A DNA stretch of 64,000 nucleotides. Source: Rhizobium sp. TH2. Lineage in GTDB: Bacteria; Pseudomonadota; Alphaproteobacteria; Rhizobiales; Rhizobiaceae. The notes beneath the pieces were generated by a model. The model worked only from the letters and a program-made list of their open reading frames with translations, was not told where the DNA came from and ran no database searches. Both the position numbers and the translations under genes were made by a program. Below are positions 17,827 to 27,766 of this stretch, piece after piece. The DNA lies in assembly GCF_024707525.1 (NCBI RefSeq), contig NZ_CP062231.1:5555501-5619500 (forward strand), read 5' to 3'. The stretch's first letter is position 1, and each line of letters begins with the position of its first letter.

Positions 17827-18594
17827 ATGACGCTGACGGTCGATCTGAATTCTGACATGGGCGAGGGTTTTGGTCCGTGGAAAATGGGCGATGATGCGGC
17901 GATGCTCGATATCGTCACCTCCGCCAACATCGCCTGCGGCATGCATGCCGGTGATCCCGAGGTGATGGCGAAGACGTTCGGTGAAGCCAAGACCAAGGGC
18001 GTCGCGGTAGGCGCGCATCCGGGTTACCCCGATCTCTTCGGCTTCGGGCGCCGCAACATGCCCTTTACGATGGGCGAGACCGAACGGCTGATCGCCTACC
18101 AGATCGGCGCCGCCGAGGCGATGGCCGTCTATGCGGGTCATCAATTGACGTTTGTCAAACTGCATGGAGCGCTCGGCAATCTCGGCCAGCAGAACAGGGA
18201 CGTCGCGATGGCCGCGTTGCGAGCGATCAAGGCCGTCAATCCGAAGCTGATCTGCCTGACGATCGCCTTGGGCGAAATGGATAGGCTCGCCGGCGAGATG
18301 GGGCTGGAGAAGAAGTCGGAGATTTTCGCCGATCGCGCCTATACCGACGAAGGTTTCCTCGTCGATCGCAAGCTGCCCGGCGCGGTGCTGCACGACGCCA
18401 ATGATATCGCCCGCCGTATCCTTGCCATGCTTGAACAGGGCGGGGTGATCACGGCATCGGGCAAATTGCTGAAGACGCCGGTCGAATCGATCTGCGTCCA
18501 TTCCGATACGCCTGATGCGGTCGAGATCGCGCGCAAGCTGAGGGCCTCGCTCGAAGCCGCTGGCATCACTGTTAAATCCTTCGCTGGGGCCTGA
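17827..18594 (+). CDS. pxpA: 5-oxoprolinase subunit A (LamB/YcsF family)
   Basis: A 255-residue LamB/YcsF protein. Diagnostic motifs are LTVDLNSDMGEGFGPW (residues 2-17), SANIACGMHAGDP (about 39-51), GVAVGAHPGYPDLFGFGRR, and TFVKLHGALGN. ATG 17827 is chosen because GAGGTG sits just upstream and the conserved N-terminus begins here; an ATG at 17803 adds eight unconserved residues. It leads the plus-strand operon with two biotin-carrier-like genes, 4 nt before the first. Confidence 0.95.
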   Translation: MTLTVDLNSDMGEGFGPWKMGDDAAMLDIVTSANIACGMHAGDPEVMAKTFGEAKTKGVAVGAHPGYPDLFGFGRRNMPFTMGETERLIAYQIGAAEAMAVYAGHQLTFVKLHGALGNLGQQNRDVAMAALRAIKAVNPKLICLTIALGEMDRLAGEMGLEKKSEIFADRAYTDEGFLVDRKLPGAVLHDANDIARRILAMLEQGGVITASGKLLKTPVESICVHSDTPDAVEIARKLRASLEAAGITVKSFAGA

Positions 18595-18598
18595 ACGC

Positions 18599-19027
18599 AT
18601 GGATCTGGTCCTGATCGAAAAACTGATGCGGCTACTTGAGGCGTCGGACCTGCAGGAACTCGACGTCAATGAAGGTGGCATGCGGATAAGGCTTGCCAAG
18701 AAGCGCAGCGGCAACGCCATCCAAGAGGCCGAGCCGGCCGTGGCGACATCCCAGCCGCCACGCGATACGCCGGTGGAGCAGCTGACCAGCCATCGCATCA
18801 TCGCCGGCATGGCAGGCACCTTCTATCGCTCGCCGTCGCCGGGTGCGCCGCCATTCGTGACCGAGGGCGCGGAAATCCGCGATGGCCAGCAGCTTGGGAT
18901 CATCGAGGCAATGAAGATGCTCAACCCCGTGGAAGCCGACATGGATGGCGTGATCGTGCGCATTCTGCTCAAGGATGGCGATTCGGTGTCGCCGGGCACG
19001 GGGCTGTTTGAGGTCGAGCCGAGATGA
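18599..19027 (+). CDS. Biotin carboxyl carrier protein-like (AccB type)
   Basis: A 142-residue protein. The N-terminal helix region (1-37, LIEKLMRLLEASDLQELDVNE) and a Pro-rich linker lead to a biotinyl domain (about 68-142) with the acceptor-lysine motif EAMKM (about 102-106). AccB-like carriers are commonly found next to pxpA, usually with an accC biotin carboxylase. No accC is encoded here, so the carrier would have to use a carboxylase made elsewhere. It is probably not the essential fatty-acid accB, which normally pairs with accC. Confidence 0.9.
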   Translation: MDLVLIEKLMRLLEASDLQELDVNEGGMRIRLAKKRSGNAIQEAEPAVATSQPPRDTPVEQLTSHRIIAGMAGTFYRSPSPGAPPFVTEGAEIRDGQQLGIIEAMKMLNPVEADMDGVIVRILLKDGDSVSPGTGLFEVEPR

Positions 19028-19365
19028 ACGAGACCCTCCGCCAGACCGTCCTCGACCTGATGAACCGGCATGGCATCGGCGCGCTGGAGTATCAGGGGCC
19101 GGATGGATCGCTGACGCTCGATACCGAGCGGGCGATCCAGTTGCACGCGAAAATCTTCGCCGATGCGCCGGGCGTGTTCCTCTCCTGCCATCCCGCCGAC
19201 AAAGCCGAACCGATATGGCCACGCGATGTCCGCCGGGGCGAGATCATCGGCTGGCTGAAGGTAGGGCCGCTGCTGCGGCCCGTCACGGCCAGCGAGGATG
19301 CTGTCGTGACTGGCCCGCGGCTGCCGGACGGATCGTTAGCCGGCTACGGAGACCGGCTGTTTTAA
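19024..19365 (+). CDS. Degenerate biotin-carrier paralogue lacking the biotinyl lysine
   Basis: A 113-residue protein whose start overlaps the preceding carrier gene by 4 nt. It can be aligned by eye with that carrier: the N-terminal helix MNETLRQTVLDLMNRHGI matches the first helix. The C-terminal stretch GEIIGWLKVGPLLRPVTA...GDRLF follows the order of GQQLGIIEAMKMLNPVEA...GTGLFEV. At the acceptor site EAMKM is replaced by KVGPL, so it should not be biotinylated. It may be a structural subunit or a modulator of the oxoprolinase complex. No stronger family match is recognised. Confidence 0.75.
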   Translation: MNETLRQTVLDLMNRHGIGALEYQGPDGSLTLDTERAIQLHAKIFADAPGVFLSCHPADKAEPIWPRDVRRGEIIGWLKVGPLLRPVTASEDAVVTGPRLPDGSLAGYGDRLF

Positions 19366-19369
19366 CGGT

Positions 19370-20122
19370 TCAGCCGGCGAATGTGAGCGTTTCGCCATCC
19401 GCCGGAATGACCAGCCGGTTGCGATCAAGGCCGGCCTCATCTGCACGCTTGCGAAGGTCTTCGCGCGTAGTGGTCGCATGGTCGAGTGCTTCCATATGGG
19501 TCGCCACGACGATTGCGCTTGGTGCGGCTTCGCAGGTCGCGATCGCCTGATCCGCATCCATGACGATCAGGTCGCCATCCCATTTGGCGCCGCAGGCGTG
19601 GATGACGATGATGTCGGGGTGGATCGAGCTGATATTCTCAGCGATGACCGGATAGAAAACCGTGTCGCCCGCCCAATAAAGCCTGGGCTCACCAGCCGCC
19701 TCGATCGTCACTCCCATGACCGGCCCCATGTCATCCACGACGGGTCCGAGGCCATGGCTGCCTTCCTCACGGGTGAAGGTGATGCCGTTCCATTCCATAC
19801 TGTCGGTGAGAGGCGTCACGTTCTCGAAGCCTGCCGCGCGAATAGTCTCCTCGTCTCCGGGTTGGCAGATCAGCGGCAGATGTTTCGGCACCATCGTCTT
19901 GGCGAGTTCGTCGAAATGGTCGGAATGAAGATGCGACACCAAGACGAGTTCGACGCCCTCCAGGATCTCGTCGATGCTCACCGGCAGTTCGACCAGCGGA
20001 TTGAGCGACTTTCCCGCGAAGGATTCGAGGCTGTGCTTCGGCGCGAAATAAGGATCGATGAGGATCGTCCGGCCATTGATGTCAAGCTTGAGCGACGCGT
20101 TTCGTATCAGCCGGATCTTCAT
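19370..20122 (-). CDS. Metallo-beta-lactamase-fold hydrolase
   Basis: A 250-residue MBL-fold protein with the zinc motif HLHSDH (residues 64-69), a DPYF strand near 23-26, GDTVFYP and a downstream VVATHMEALDH that can supply the last His. It resembles UPF0173/UlaG-like lactonases and YycJ-type hydrolases of unknown substrate. It ends 4 nt from the convergent carrier-paralogue gene and is not clearly in an operon. Confidence 0.85.
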   Translation of the reverse strand: MKIRLIRNASLKLDINGRTILIDPYFAPKHSLESFAGKSLNPLVELPVSIDEILEGVELVLVSHLHSDHFDELAKTMVPKHLPLICQPGDEETIRAAGFENVTPLTDSMEWNGITFTREEGSHGLGPVVDDMGPVMGVTIEAAGEPRLYWAGDTVFYPVIAENISSIHPDIIVIHACGAKWDGDLIVMDADQAIATCEAAPSAIVVATHMEALDHATTTREDLRKRADEAGLDRNRLVIPADGETLTFAG

Positions 20123-20192
20123 TTTGCCGCCAGTCTGTCCAAATTGTTGATCTCGAAGGCAAAGGATACCTTGCCCATAAAAGCCTCATGAT

Positions 20193-20447
20193 TCATTTTT
20201 TGGTGGGTAGTTTCCAGGCCAGACAAGCTACGTACATGAGCGGGACACCGATCGCGGCTATTACAGTCATAGACACCACCGTTACATAAAACATTGGAGA
20301 CGACCAATCGACGGTCCTATCGGAGCCGTTGCGCGACATAACGAATGTTTCGCCTTCCCAGATCGCGGGCAATGCCACACCAAGGCCCGCAACGAAAAAG
20401 AGCAAGCCAGCAGTGAAAAGGCAAAAAATCGCCGCGTTCTTGGACAT
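20193..20447 (-). CDS. Small two-helix membrane protein, unknown
   Basis: An 84-residue protein with two strongly hydrophobic segments (about 8-28, FCLFTAGLLFFVAGLGVAL, and 52-76, MFYVTVVSMTVIAAIGVPLMYVACL) separated by a polar loop EGETFVMSRNGSDRTVDW. A lysine-rich tail suggests the C-terminus is cytoplasmic. It lies 35 nt after corC and 71 nt before the MBL gene on the same strand. No family is recognised. Lower GC than its neighbours hints at recent arrival. Confidence 0.6.
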   Translation of the reverse strand: MSKNAAIFCLFTAGLLFFVAGLGVALPAIWEGETFVMSRNGSDRTVDWSSPMFYVTVVSMTVIAAIGVPLMYVACLAWKLPTKK

Positions 20448-20482
20448 CTCTTAATACCGCTCGCCATTAAGAGAAATCCGCA

Positions 20483-21640
20483 TCAGATGCCGTCACCTTT
20501 TTCAGCAACTGGTATCTGCCGTATTTCGTCCGCTTCTTCCCGCGCCTTGGCCTTCTTCAGCGATGTCTTGCTGCGGGTGATGCGCACCTTCTTGATGCGG
20601 CGCGGGTCGGCGTCGAGGACGTGGAATTCGAAGCCCGGCACGGCCTGGACCACTTCGCCGCGCGCCGGAATGCGGCCGAGTTCGGAGAAAATCAGGCCGC
20701 CCAGCGTATCGACTTCCTTGATCTGCTCGGCAATGTCGAAATCGGGGCCGATCGCCGCGGCAATCTCTTCGAGATCGACGCGGGCATCGGCGATGAACAC
20801 GTCGTCGGCCTGGCGAGTGAACATCGCCTCTTCGTCGTCGTGCTCGTCCTCGATGTCGCCGACCAGCATTTCGACGATGTCCTCGAGCGAGGCGAGGCCA
20901 TCGGTGCCGCCATATTCGTCGATGACAAGCGCCATCTGGATGCGCTCGGCCTGCATCTTGACCATCAGTTCCGAGGCCAGCATCGAGGGCGGCACGAAGA
21001 GCACCGGCCGGAGGATGCCGGCTTCGGCGATCGTGGTGTCCGGGTTGACGCGGGAGAGGTCGAAGGGCTTGCTCTTGGCGCTCGCCCTCGGCGCTGCCGT
21101 GCCGTCCGGGAGCGGTAGCGGCGCGGGCTTTGCCTGCGCGCGGCGCTTGTTGCGGCTTTCCTTGATCATGAATCCCAGCAGGTCGCGGATATGGACCATG
21201 CCCTTGGGGTCGTCGAGCGTCTCGTTGTAGACAGGCATGCGCGAGCGGCCGGTCTCGTGGAACAGCATCATCAGCTCGCCGATCTTGGTGTCCTGGTCGA
21301 TCGCCTCGATCTCGGCGCGCGGCACCATGACATCCTCGACGCGGACCTCGCGAAAGCGCAGGATATTGTTCAGCATCGCGCGCTCGACGGGCGAGAAGCC
21401 GATCGCGGCGCTCTCTTCGGTCGCCAGCACGTCGGCGAGATCCTCGCGGAAGCTCGACGCATTCTGTGGCCGCAGGAGCCGTGCCACCTTTGCCCAGATC
21501 GATTGCCTGGGCGCGGTGGTACTGTCACCTTTGGGGGAAGTGGTGCCATCCTCGGACGATTTGTGCGCCGATGGCTCTGTTGCCGCATCATGCGACCGTG
21601 TCGAATATTCGCTCATTGCCTCAACTGTCGTTGTGGTCAT
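20483..21640 (-). CDS. corC: CorC/HlyC-type hemolysin-family protein (CBS pair plus CorC domain)
   Basis: A 385-residue soluble protein (also called TlyC) lacking an N-terminal membrane domain. A charged, low-complexity N-terminus (1-55) is followed by a CBS pair (about 95-260; VMVPRAEIEAID and LVIDEYGGTDGLASLEDIVEMLVGDIEDEHD) and a C-terminal CorC_HlyC domain (about 270-350). An Ala/Pro/Lys-rich insert separates the CBS repeats. It overlaps ybeY by 4 nt, the standard rhizobial order. A role in Mg/Co homeostasis is suggested by family; lnt, which usually follows, is absent. Confidence 0.9.
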   Translation of the reverse strand: MTTTTVEAMSEYSTRSHDAATEPSAHKSSEDGTTSPKGDSTTAPRQSIWAKVARLLRPQNASSFREDLADVLATEESAAIGFSPVERAMLNNILRFREVRVEDVMVPRAEIEAIDQDTKIGELMMLFHETGRSRMPVYNETLDDPKGMVHIRDLLGFMIKESRNKRRAQAKPAPLPLPDGTAAPRASAKSKPFDLSRVNPDTTIAEAGILRPVLFVPPSMLASELMVKMQAERIQMALVIDEYGGTDGLASLEDIVEMLVGDIEDEHDDEEAMFTRQADDVFIADARVDLEEIAAAIGPDFDIAEQIKEVDTLGGLIFSELGRIPARGEVVQAVPGFEFHVLDADPRRIKKVRITRSKTSLKKAKAREEADEIRQIPVAEKGDGI

Positions 21641-22146
21641 TCCCCGTAGGGATCGGCAAGGCCCATCTCCGCCAGAATGCGGGTCTCCAGGCCTTCCATG
21701 ACCGCCGCTTCCTCATCTGTCATGTGATCGTAGCCGAACAGATGAAGGAAGCCATGCACCAGTAGATGGGTTAGATGATCATCAAATGGAATGCCAAGGT
21801 CAAGGGCCTCGCGGCGCAATGTTTCCTCGGCCATGATGATATCGCCCAGCATCGGCCCCGGCTGACCGCCCGGCGCCAGAGGAAAAGCGGGAAAAGACAA
21901 GACGTTCGTCGGCTTGTCCTGGCCGCGCCAGGCCTCGTTGACAGTCCTTATATCGTCGTCGCTGGTGAAGACCAGTGAAATCTCGATGGCACTGTCGGGA
22001 AAGGGCTGCCCGGCATTTGATGCAAGAAAGCCTGCCGTGTGTTCGAGCACGCGTGCGGCAAAGCTGGTGAGCGCATCCTCATCCGGCCAGCCGCCGGATT
22101 CGACGCTCAGCTGGATATCCAGTCTCGTGGTAGTGCCGGACATCAC
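21637..22146 (-). CDS. ybeY: Endoribonuclease YbeY (16S rRNA 3' maturation)
   Basis: A 169-residue zinc metalloprotein. The metal site is HLLVHGFLHLFGYDH (about 127-141), carrying the H-x3-H-x5-H ligands. It takes part in 16S rRNA 3'-end processing and ribosome quality control. Its start overlaps the phoH stop and its stop overlaps the corC start, both by ATGA, so the genes are translationally coupled. Confidence 0.95.
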   Translation of the reverse strand: MMSGTTTRLDIQLSVESGGWPDEDALTSFAARVLEHTAGFLASNAGQPFPDSAIEISLVFTSDDDIRTVNEAWRGQDKPTNVLSFPAFPLAPGGQPGPMLGDIIMAEETLRREALDLGIPFDDHLTHLLVHGFLHLFGYDHMTDEEAAVMEGLETRILAEMGLADPYGE

Positions 22147-23224
22147 ACGTTCGCTTGGGTGGCGATCGTCTTCGCGGCACCATCGGCTTCATAGGCGCGC
22201 ACGATGCGGGCGACCATCGGGTGGCGCACGACGTCGACATCCCTGAATTTGACAATCGAAACACCCTCGACGCCATCAAGGATTTCGAGCGCCTCGACGA
22301 GGCCGGACTTGACACCGCGCGGCAGGTCGATCTGGCTCGGGTCGCCGGTCACGATCATGCGGCCGTTCTCGCCCAATCGGGTCAGGAACATCTTCATCTG
22401 CATGGCGGTGGTGTTCTGCGCCTCGTCGAGAATGACGGCGGCGTTCGCCAGCGTGCGACCACGCATGAAGGCCAGCGGCGCGATCTCGATCACGCCGGCG
22501 GTGATGGCGCGTTCGACCTTGTCGCCGGGCATCATGTCGTAGAGCGCGTCATAGAGCGGGCGGAGATAGGGATCGACCTTCTCCTTCATATCACCTGGCA
22601 GGAAGCCGAGCCGTTCGCCGGCCTCGACGGCCGGACGCGACAGGATGATACGATCGACGGCGCCGCGTTCGAGCAGCTGGGCGGCATGCGCCACCGCCAG
22701 ATAGGTCTTGCCGGTGCCGGCCGGGCCGATTCCGAATACGAGCTCGGAGCGTTCCAGCGCCCGCATATAGACGTCCTGGTTGGGCGTGCGGGCATGGATG
22801 GTTTTCTTGCGCGTGGAAATCTGGCCCATCGAGAGCTTGGCCTTCTTTTCGAGCGCTGGGAAAACCAGTTGGTCATCGGCGGCCTGGGCCATGCGGATCG
22901 CGCCCTCGACATCCGAGGCCTCGATCGGGCTGCCTTTTTGCAGGCGGTCGTAGAGATAATCGAGCGTGCGGCGGGCAAGGTTCGTCGCGGCCAATTCACC
23001 CGAGATCGCCACGGTGTTGCCCCGCGCTCGGGCGTCGATCTTGAGCCGGTCTTCGATGAGTTTGAGATTCTGGTCGAACTGGCCGAACAGCTCACTCGCG
23101 AGGCGGTTGTTTTCGAAGGTTAGAACAAAGTGATTTGCGTCTGTCCTGCTGGGCTGGCGCTCTTTAGACATCAACTCGGGTCTGTTCAAACCGCCTTGCT
23201 CCTTTGTGTCGGCGGGCCGGCGCA

Positions 23225-23228
<4 letters not shown>
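22143..23228 (-). CDS. ybeZ: PhoH-family ATPase (YbeZ type)
   Basis: A 361-residue P-loop ATPase. Walker [16 protein letters not shown] (about 165-179), Walker [12 protein letters not shown] and [15 protein letters not shown] (about 285-300) match PhoH/YbeZ, which partners YbeY in rRNA metabolism. A KH-like N-terminal region precedes the ATPase. The first ATG (23228) overlaps the miaB stop; an internal ATG at 23171 (MSKERQPS) could be the real start. Confidence 0.94.
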
Positions 23229-24616
<1,388 letters not shown>

Positions 24617-24658
24617 GCCCGGCTCTTTAGAGCATCTCGGGGTTTAACTCAACGGGCG

Positions 24659-25447
24659 TTACCGCCCCCGCAAACTCTTCTCGAGCATATCGCGCAGTTG
24701 GTCGCGCACGACCCCGCTGACCACTTTGCGATTGGATGCCGGCGTCACATCCACGGCATCCCCAAACCGCACATCCACGTCGATCGCGCCCGTCTTGAGC
24801 ACGCCCATGAGATGCGGCAGCAGCTCGACATCGCCGGGCCATGTCGCGACCGGGCGATGATAGTGGCCCATCGCCATGCCGTGGATGCGCGTATAGGTCA
24901 CCGAGACCGGTTGGACATGCACGATGCCACCGGGAGCGTGCCGCGCGGCCGACGTAGCCGCGGCAAACAGCGAAGATTTGATCTCCTTGAGCCGGTTGCC
25001 GTCGGTGGTCGTGCCCTCGGGGAAGAGCACGACGGCCTCGCCCGCGTTGAGGCGCGTCGCCATTTCGTCGGCCTGTTCGCGGGTCTGGCGGCGCTCCTCG
25101 CGCTTGATGAAGATCGAGCGTTGCAGACGCGCCAGCAGTCCGAAGACCGGCCAATCCCTGACCTCCGACTTGGCGACGAAAGTCGCATCCACCACCGAGG
25201 CGACGACCAGGATGTCGAGCCAGGAGGAATGGTTGGCGGCGATCATCAGCGGCCGGCGCTGTTCAGGCCCGCCATGGACATGCACCTTGACGCCGATCGC
25301 CCAGAGTGCGGCCTTGTGCCAGAGGCGCGGCAGGCGATTGCGCCAGGGCAGTTCCAGCCAGAGGAAGACAAGGTGGAAAGGCAGGAGGACAAGCGTGGTG
25401 ATCAGGACGGCGGCAACGGCGAGGCCGATCCGGATCCAGGCGATCAC
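24659..25447 (-). CDS. plsC: 1-acyl-sn-glycerol-3-phosphate acyltransferase
   Basis: A 262-residue membrane-anchored acyltransferase making phosphatidic acid. A hydrophobic N-terminus (IGLAVAAVLITTLVLLPFHLV) precedes the catalytic NHSSWLD box (H-x4-D, about 72-78) and the glycerol-phosphate-binding FPEGTTTDGNRL (about 142-153). It overlaps fur by 4 nt. Length and motifs are standard. Confidence 0.94.
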   Translation of the reverse strand: MIAWIRIGLAVAAVLITTLVLLPFHLVFLWLELPWRNRLPRLWHKAALWAIGVKVHVHGGPEQRRPLMIAANHSSWLDILVVASVVDATFVAKSEVRDWPVFGLLARLQRSIFIKREERRQTREQADEMATRLNAGEAVVLFPEGTTTDGNRLKEIKSSLFAAATSAARHAPGGIVHVQPVSVTYTRIHGMAMGHYHRPVATWPGDVELLPHLMGVLKTGAIDVDVRFGDAVDVTPASNRKVVSGVVRDQLRDMLEKSLRGR

Positions 25448-25872
25448 GTCTCATCCTTGACGAGCGGAATGCCGTAGAGTTCAAGCCGGTGATCGACCAG
25501 CCGGAAGCCGTGCTCGCGGGCGATCTTTTCCTGCAGCGCCTCGATCTCGGCCGAATGGAACTCGATCACCTTGCCGCTCTTGAGGTCGATCAGATGGTCG
25601 TGGTGCTCTTCCGGAACCGTTTCGTAGCGCGAGCGGCCCTCGCGGAAATCGTGCCGCTCGATGATGCCGGCATCCTCGAACAGTTTCACGGTGCGATACA
25701 CGGTGGCGATGGAAATCTTCGAATCGACCGCCGAAGAGCGGCGATGCAGTTCCTCAACGTCGGGATGATCGGACGAATCCTGGAGAATCTGCGCGATAAC
25801 CCGGCGCTGCTCGGTCATGCGGAGGCCGCGCTCGGCGCAAAGTTCGATCAATGTGCGCGTTATATCCGCCAT
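25444..25872 (-). CDS. fur: Fur-family metalloregulator (Mur/Fur type)
   Basis: A 142-residue Fur-family repressor. The winged helix includes MTEQRRVIAQIL and SIATVYRTVKLFEDAGII; the metal-binding region has EEHHDHLIDLKSGKVIEFHSAEIE. No CxxC pairs are present, as in rhizobial Mur, which responds to manganese instead of iron. The start is set at 25872 (MADITRTL) with GGGGAG just upstream. It sits between rimI and plsC as in other rhizobia. Mn specificity is inference. Confidence 0.92.
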   Translation of the reverse strand: MADITRTLIELCAERGLRMTEQRRVIAQILQDSSDHPDVEELHRRSSAVDSKISIATVYRTVKLFEDAGIIERHDFREGRSRYETVPEEHHDHLIDLKSGKVIEFHSAEIEALQEKIAREHGFRLVDHRLELYGIPLVKDET

Positions 25873-25906
25873 CAATGGCTCCCCGGGCGTCCAACCATGA
25901 AGCGCT

Positions 25907-26410
25907 CTAACGGAGATCAAGCCTCATGACAAGCGCCGTGGACTTCTGGCCCTCGCCCGCGGCGTAGTAGCCCTTGCGTTCGGCGACCTTGCGGAAGCCG
26001 AGCTTGCGATAGAGGTTGAGCGCGGCGCCATTGCCGTCATCCACCTCGAGGAACATGGTCTGGGCGCCACGGCCGCGCGTTTCGCGAAGTGCGGCCAGCA
26101 TCAGCCGCCAGCCGAGGCCCTGCCGTGGATATTTGTTGGAGACCGCGACTGTGAGGATTTCCGCTTCGCCCGCCGCTTCGCGGGCAAGCACGAAACCGCC
26201 AAGTCCTGAAATGCCGTTGTTCGGCCGCGCGGTATATCCGAAGACCGTGGACTGGCTCATCAGGGAGTGGAATTCGCCGTCGCCCCAGCCTTGATAGAAA
26301 CGCTCGGCATGCAGAAGGGAAAGATCGTGGCAATCGTCGAAGCCGGCCGGGAAAATATCAAACTCGGCCTTTCGGGTGAAGAAGCTTTCGAGCAGCGAGA
26401 CCGGATTCAT
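25907..26410 (-). CDS. rimI: Ribosomal protein bS18-alanine N-acetyltransferase
   Basis: A GNAT acetyltransferase of about 167 residues. The acetyl-CoA loop is NKYPRQGLGWRLMLAAL, followed by FLEVDDGNGAALNLYRKLGFRKVAERKGYY, typical of RimI. The start at 26410 (MNPVSLLESF) has GGAA upstream; ATGs at 26422 and 26452 lack a ribosome site. It follows tsaB as in most bacteria and precedes fur. Confidence 0.9.
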   Translation of the reverse strand: MNPVSLLESFFTRKAEFDIFPAGFDDCHDLSLLHAERFYQGWGDGEFHSLMSQSTVFGYTARPNNGISGLGGFVLAREAAGEAEILTVAVSNKYPRQGLGWRLMLAALRETRGRGAQTMFLEVDDGNGAALNLYRKLGFRKVAERKGYYAAGEGQKSTALVMRLDLR

Positions 26411-26482
26411 CGGGCTTTCCATGGCGGTACTTAAACTGACCCTACCATCCAAAGATTGAGAATTTTTGAACCTTGAAGCAAA

Positions 26483-27130
26483 TCACAGATGCTTGATCGC
26501 AAAACCGGTCTGCGGCTTGGCGCCGGCGCCGCGGATATAGACCGGGCTCGCCTTTGTATCGTCGGGTAAACGCGCGCCGATCCGGCCGATGCGATCGAGC
26601 GGATAGACATCGACGTCATGGGCCACGCCGTCGAGGGCGGCCGCGCCCGAGCCCGCCAGGATGCCGTCGAACCGGGAGACGATGGCGCGGACATCCTCGT
26701 AGGCATAAGCCTCCGGCTCGGTGAGCGCCTCGCCATCGGGGGCGAAGACCTGGGCGAAGATCTCATCCCGCCGCGCGTCGATCGCGGCTACGACAGGCAT
26801 AGGCGGGCCGATCTCCAGCACCTGTTCGGCGACAACCTCAAGCGTCGTCACGCCGACTGCAGGGATGCCGAGAGACAGCGCAAAACCGCGCGCCGCAGCG
26901 ACGCCTACCCGGATGCCCGTAAACGAGCCGGGGCCGACCGTCACGGCGATCCGCGTCATCTGCTGCAGTGTCATGCCGGCCTGGGTGAGCACTTCGTCGA
27001 TCATCGGGATCAGCCGCTCGGCGTGGCCCTTGCCCAGCGCCTCGGAGATCGATGCGATCAACGCGTTCGAACCGGCATCATAAATGCCGGCCGCGCAAAC
27101 AGGCCCTGACGTGTCGATGACGAGGATCAT
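26483..27130 (-). CDS. tsaB: tRNA N6-threonylcarbamoyladenosine biosynthesis protein TsaB
   Basis: A 215-residue ASKHA-fold protein that dimerises with TsaD for t6A37 synthesis. The N-terminus MILVIDTSGPVCAAGI and the block VTVGPGSFTGIRVGVAAARGFALSLG (about 63-88) are diagnostic. It lies 18 nt after the Nfu gene and 72 nt before rimI. Confidence 0.95.
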   Translation of the reverse strand: MILVIDTSGPVCAAGIYDAGSNALIASISEALGKGHAERLIPMIDEVLTQAGMTLQQMTRIAVTVGPGSFTGIRVGVAAARGFALSLGIPAVGVTTLEVVAEQVLEIGPPMPVVAAIDARRDEIFAQVFAPDGEALTEPEAYAYEDVRAIVSRFDGILAGSGAAALDGVAHDVDVYPLDRIGRIGARLPDDTKASPVYIRGAGAKPQTGFAIKHL

Positions 27131-27148
27131 GGGAAAATGAAGCCGCCG

Positions 27149-27712
27149 TTAGACGGCTTCGACTTCCCGTACCTCGGGAATGAAATGGTGCAGCAGGTTC
27201 TGGACGCCGTGCTTCAGCGTGGCGGTGGAAGACGGGCAGCCGGCGCACGAGCCCTTCATGTTGAGGAACACGGTGCCGTCGCGATAGCCCTTGAAGGTGA
27301 TGTCGCCGCCATCCTGCGCGACCGCCGGGCGGACGCGGGTTTCGAGCAGTTCCTTGATGGTCGCGACCAGCGTCTCGTCGCCCGGCTCGAAAAACTCGCC
27401 CTGGGCATCGATATCGTCCTGGTCATGCGCGGAACCCATGATCGGTGCGCCCGACATGTAATGTTCCATGATCGCGCCGAGGATAGCAGGCTTCAGATGC
27501 GCCCAATCGGCGCCGTCCTTACTGACGGTCACGAAATCATAGCCGAAGAAGACGCCTGTCACGCCGCGAATGCCGAAAAGCTGTTCGGCAAGCGGTGATG
27601 CAGCCGCGTCATCCACATTGCGGAAATCGGCGGTGCCGTCTTCAAGCACGATCTTGCCCGGCAGGAACTTCAGGGTCTGCGGGTTCGGCGTGGCTTCGGT
27701 CTGAATGAACAT
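27149..27712 (-). CDS. NifU/NfuA-like Fe-S cluster carrier
   Basis: A 187-residue protein. The N-terminal Nfu domain begins MFIQTEATPNPQTLKFLPG and the C-terminal NifU domain (about 105-180) has the cluster-binding CxxC in GSCAGCPSS. It would carry and deliver Fe-S clusters to target apoproteins. The start at 27712 is fixed by the conserved N-terminus; the longer frame from 27742 is not conserved. An Irr-box-like palindrome lies 55-71 nt upstream, suggesting iron regulation. Confidence 0.94.
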   Translation of the reverse strand: MFIQTEATPNPQTLKFLPGKIVLEDGTADFRNVDDAAASPLAEQLFGIRGVTGVFFGYDFVTVSKDGADWAHLKPAILGAIMEHYMSGAPIMGSAHDQDDIDAQGEFFEPGDETLVATIKELLETRVRPAVAQDGGDITFKGYRDGTVFLNMKGSCAGCPSSTATLKHGVQNLLHHFIPEVREVEAV

Positions 27713-27766
27713 CGGTCGCTCCAAGTGTTGCTCGCGGGTCAAGGCCGGAGAACGTCAGGTTTGTAC

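Noticed and set aside
17695..18819. N-terminal extension of PxpB by 375 residues
   Set aside because: This portion is antisense to pxpA and a biotin-carrier gene and has no ribosome site; PxpB starts near 17694.
20119..20307. A 62-codon minus-strand ORF ending on the MBL gene start
   Set aside because: It overlaps the small membrane-protein gene in another frame; only its last 25 codons lie in the gap, and these lack a convincing ribosome site.
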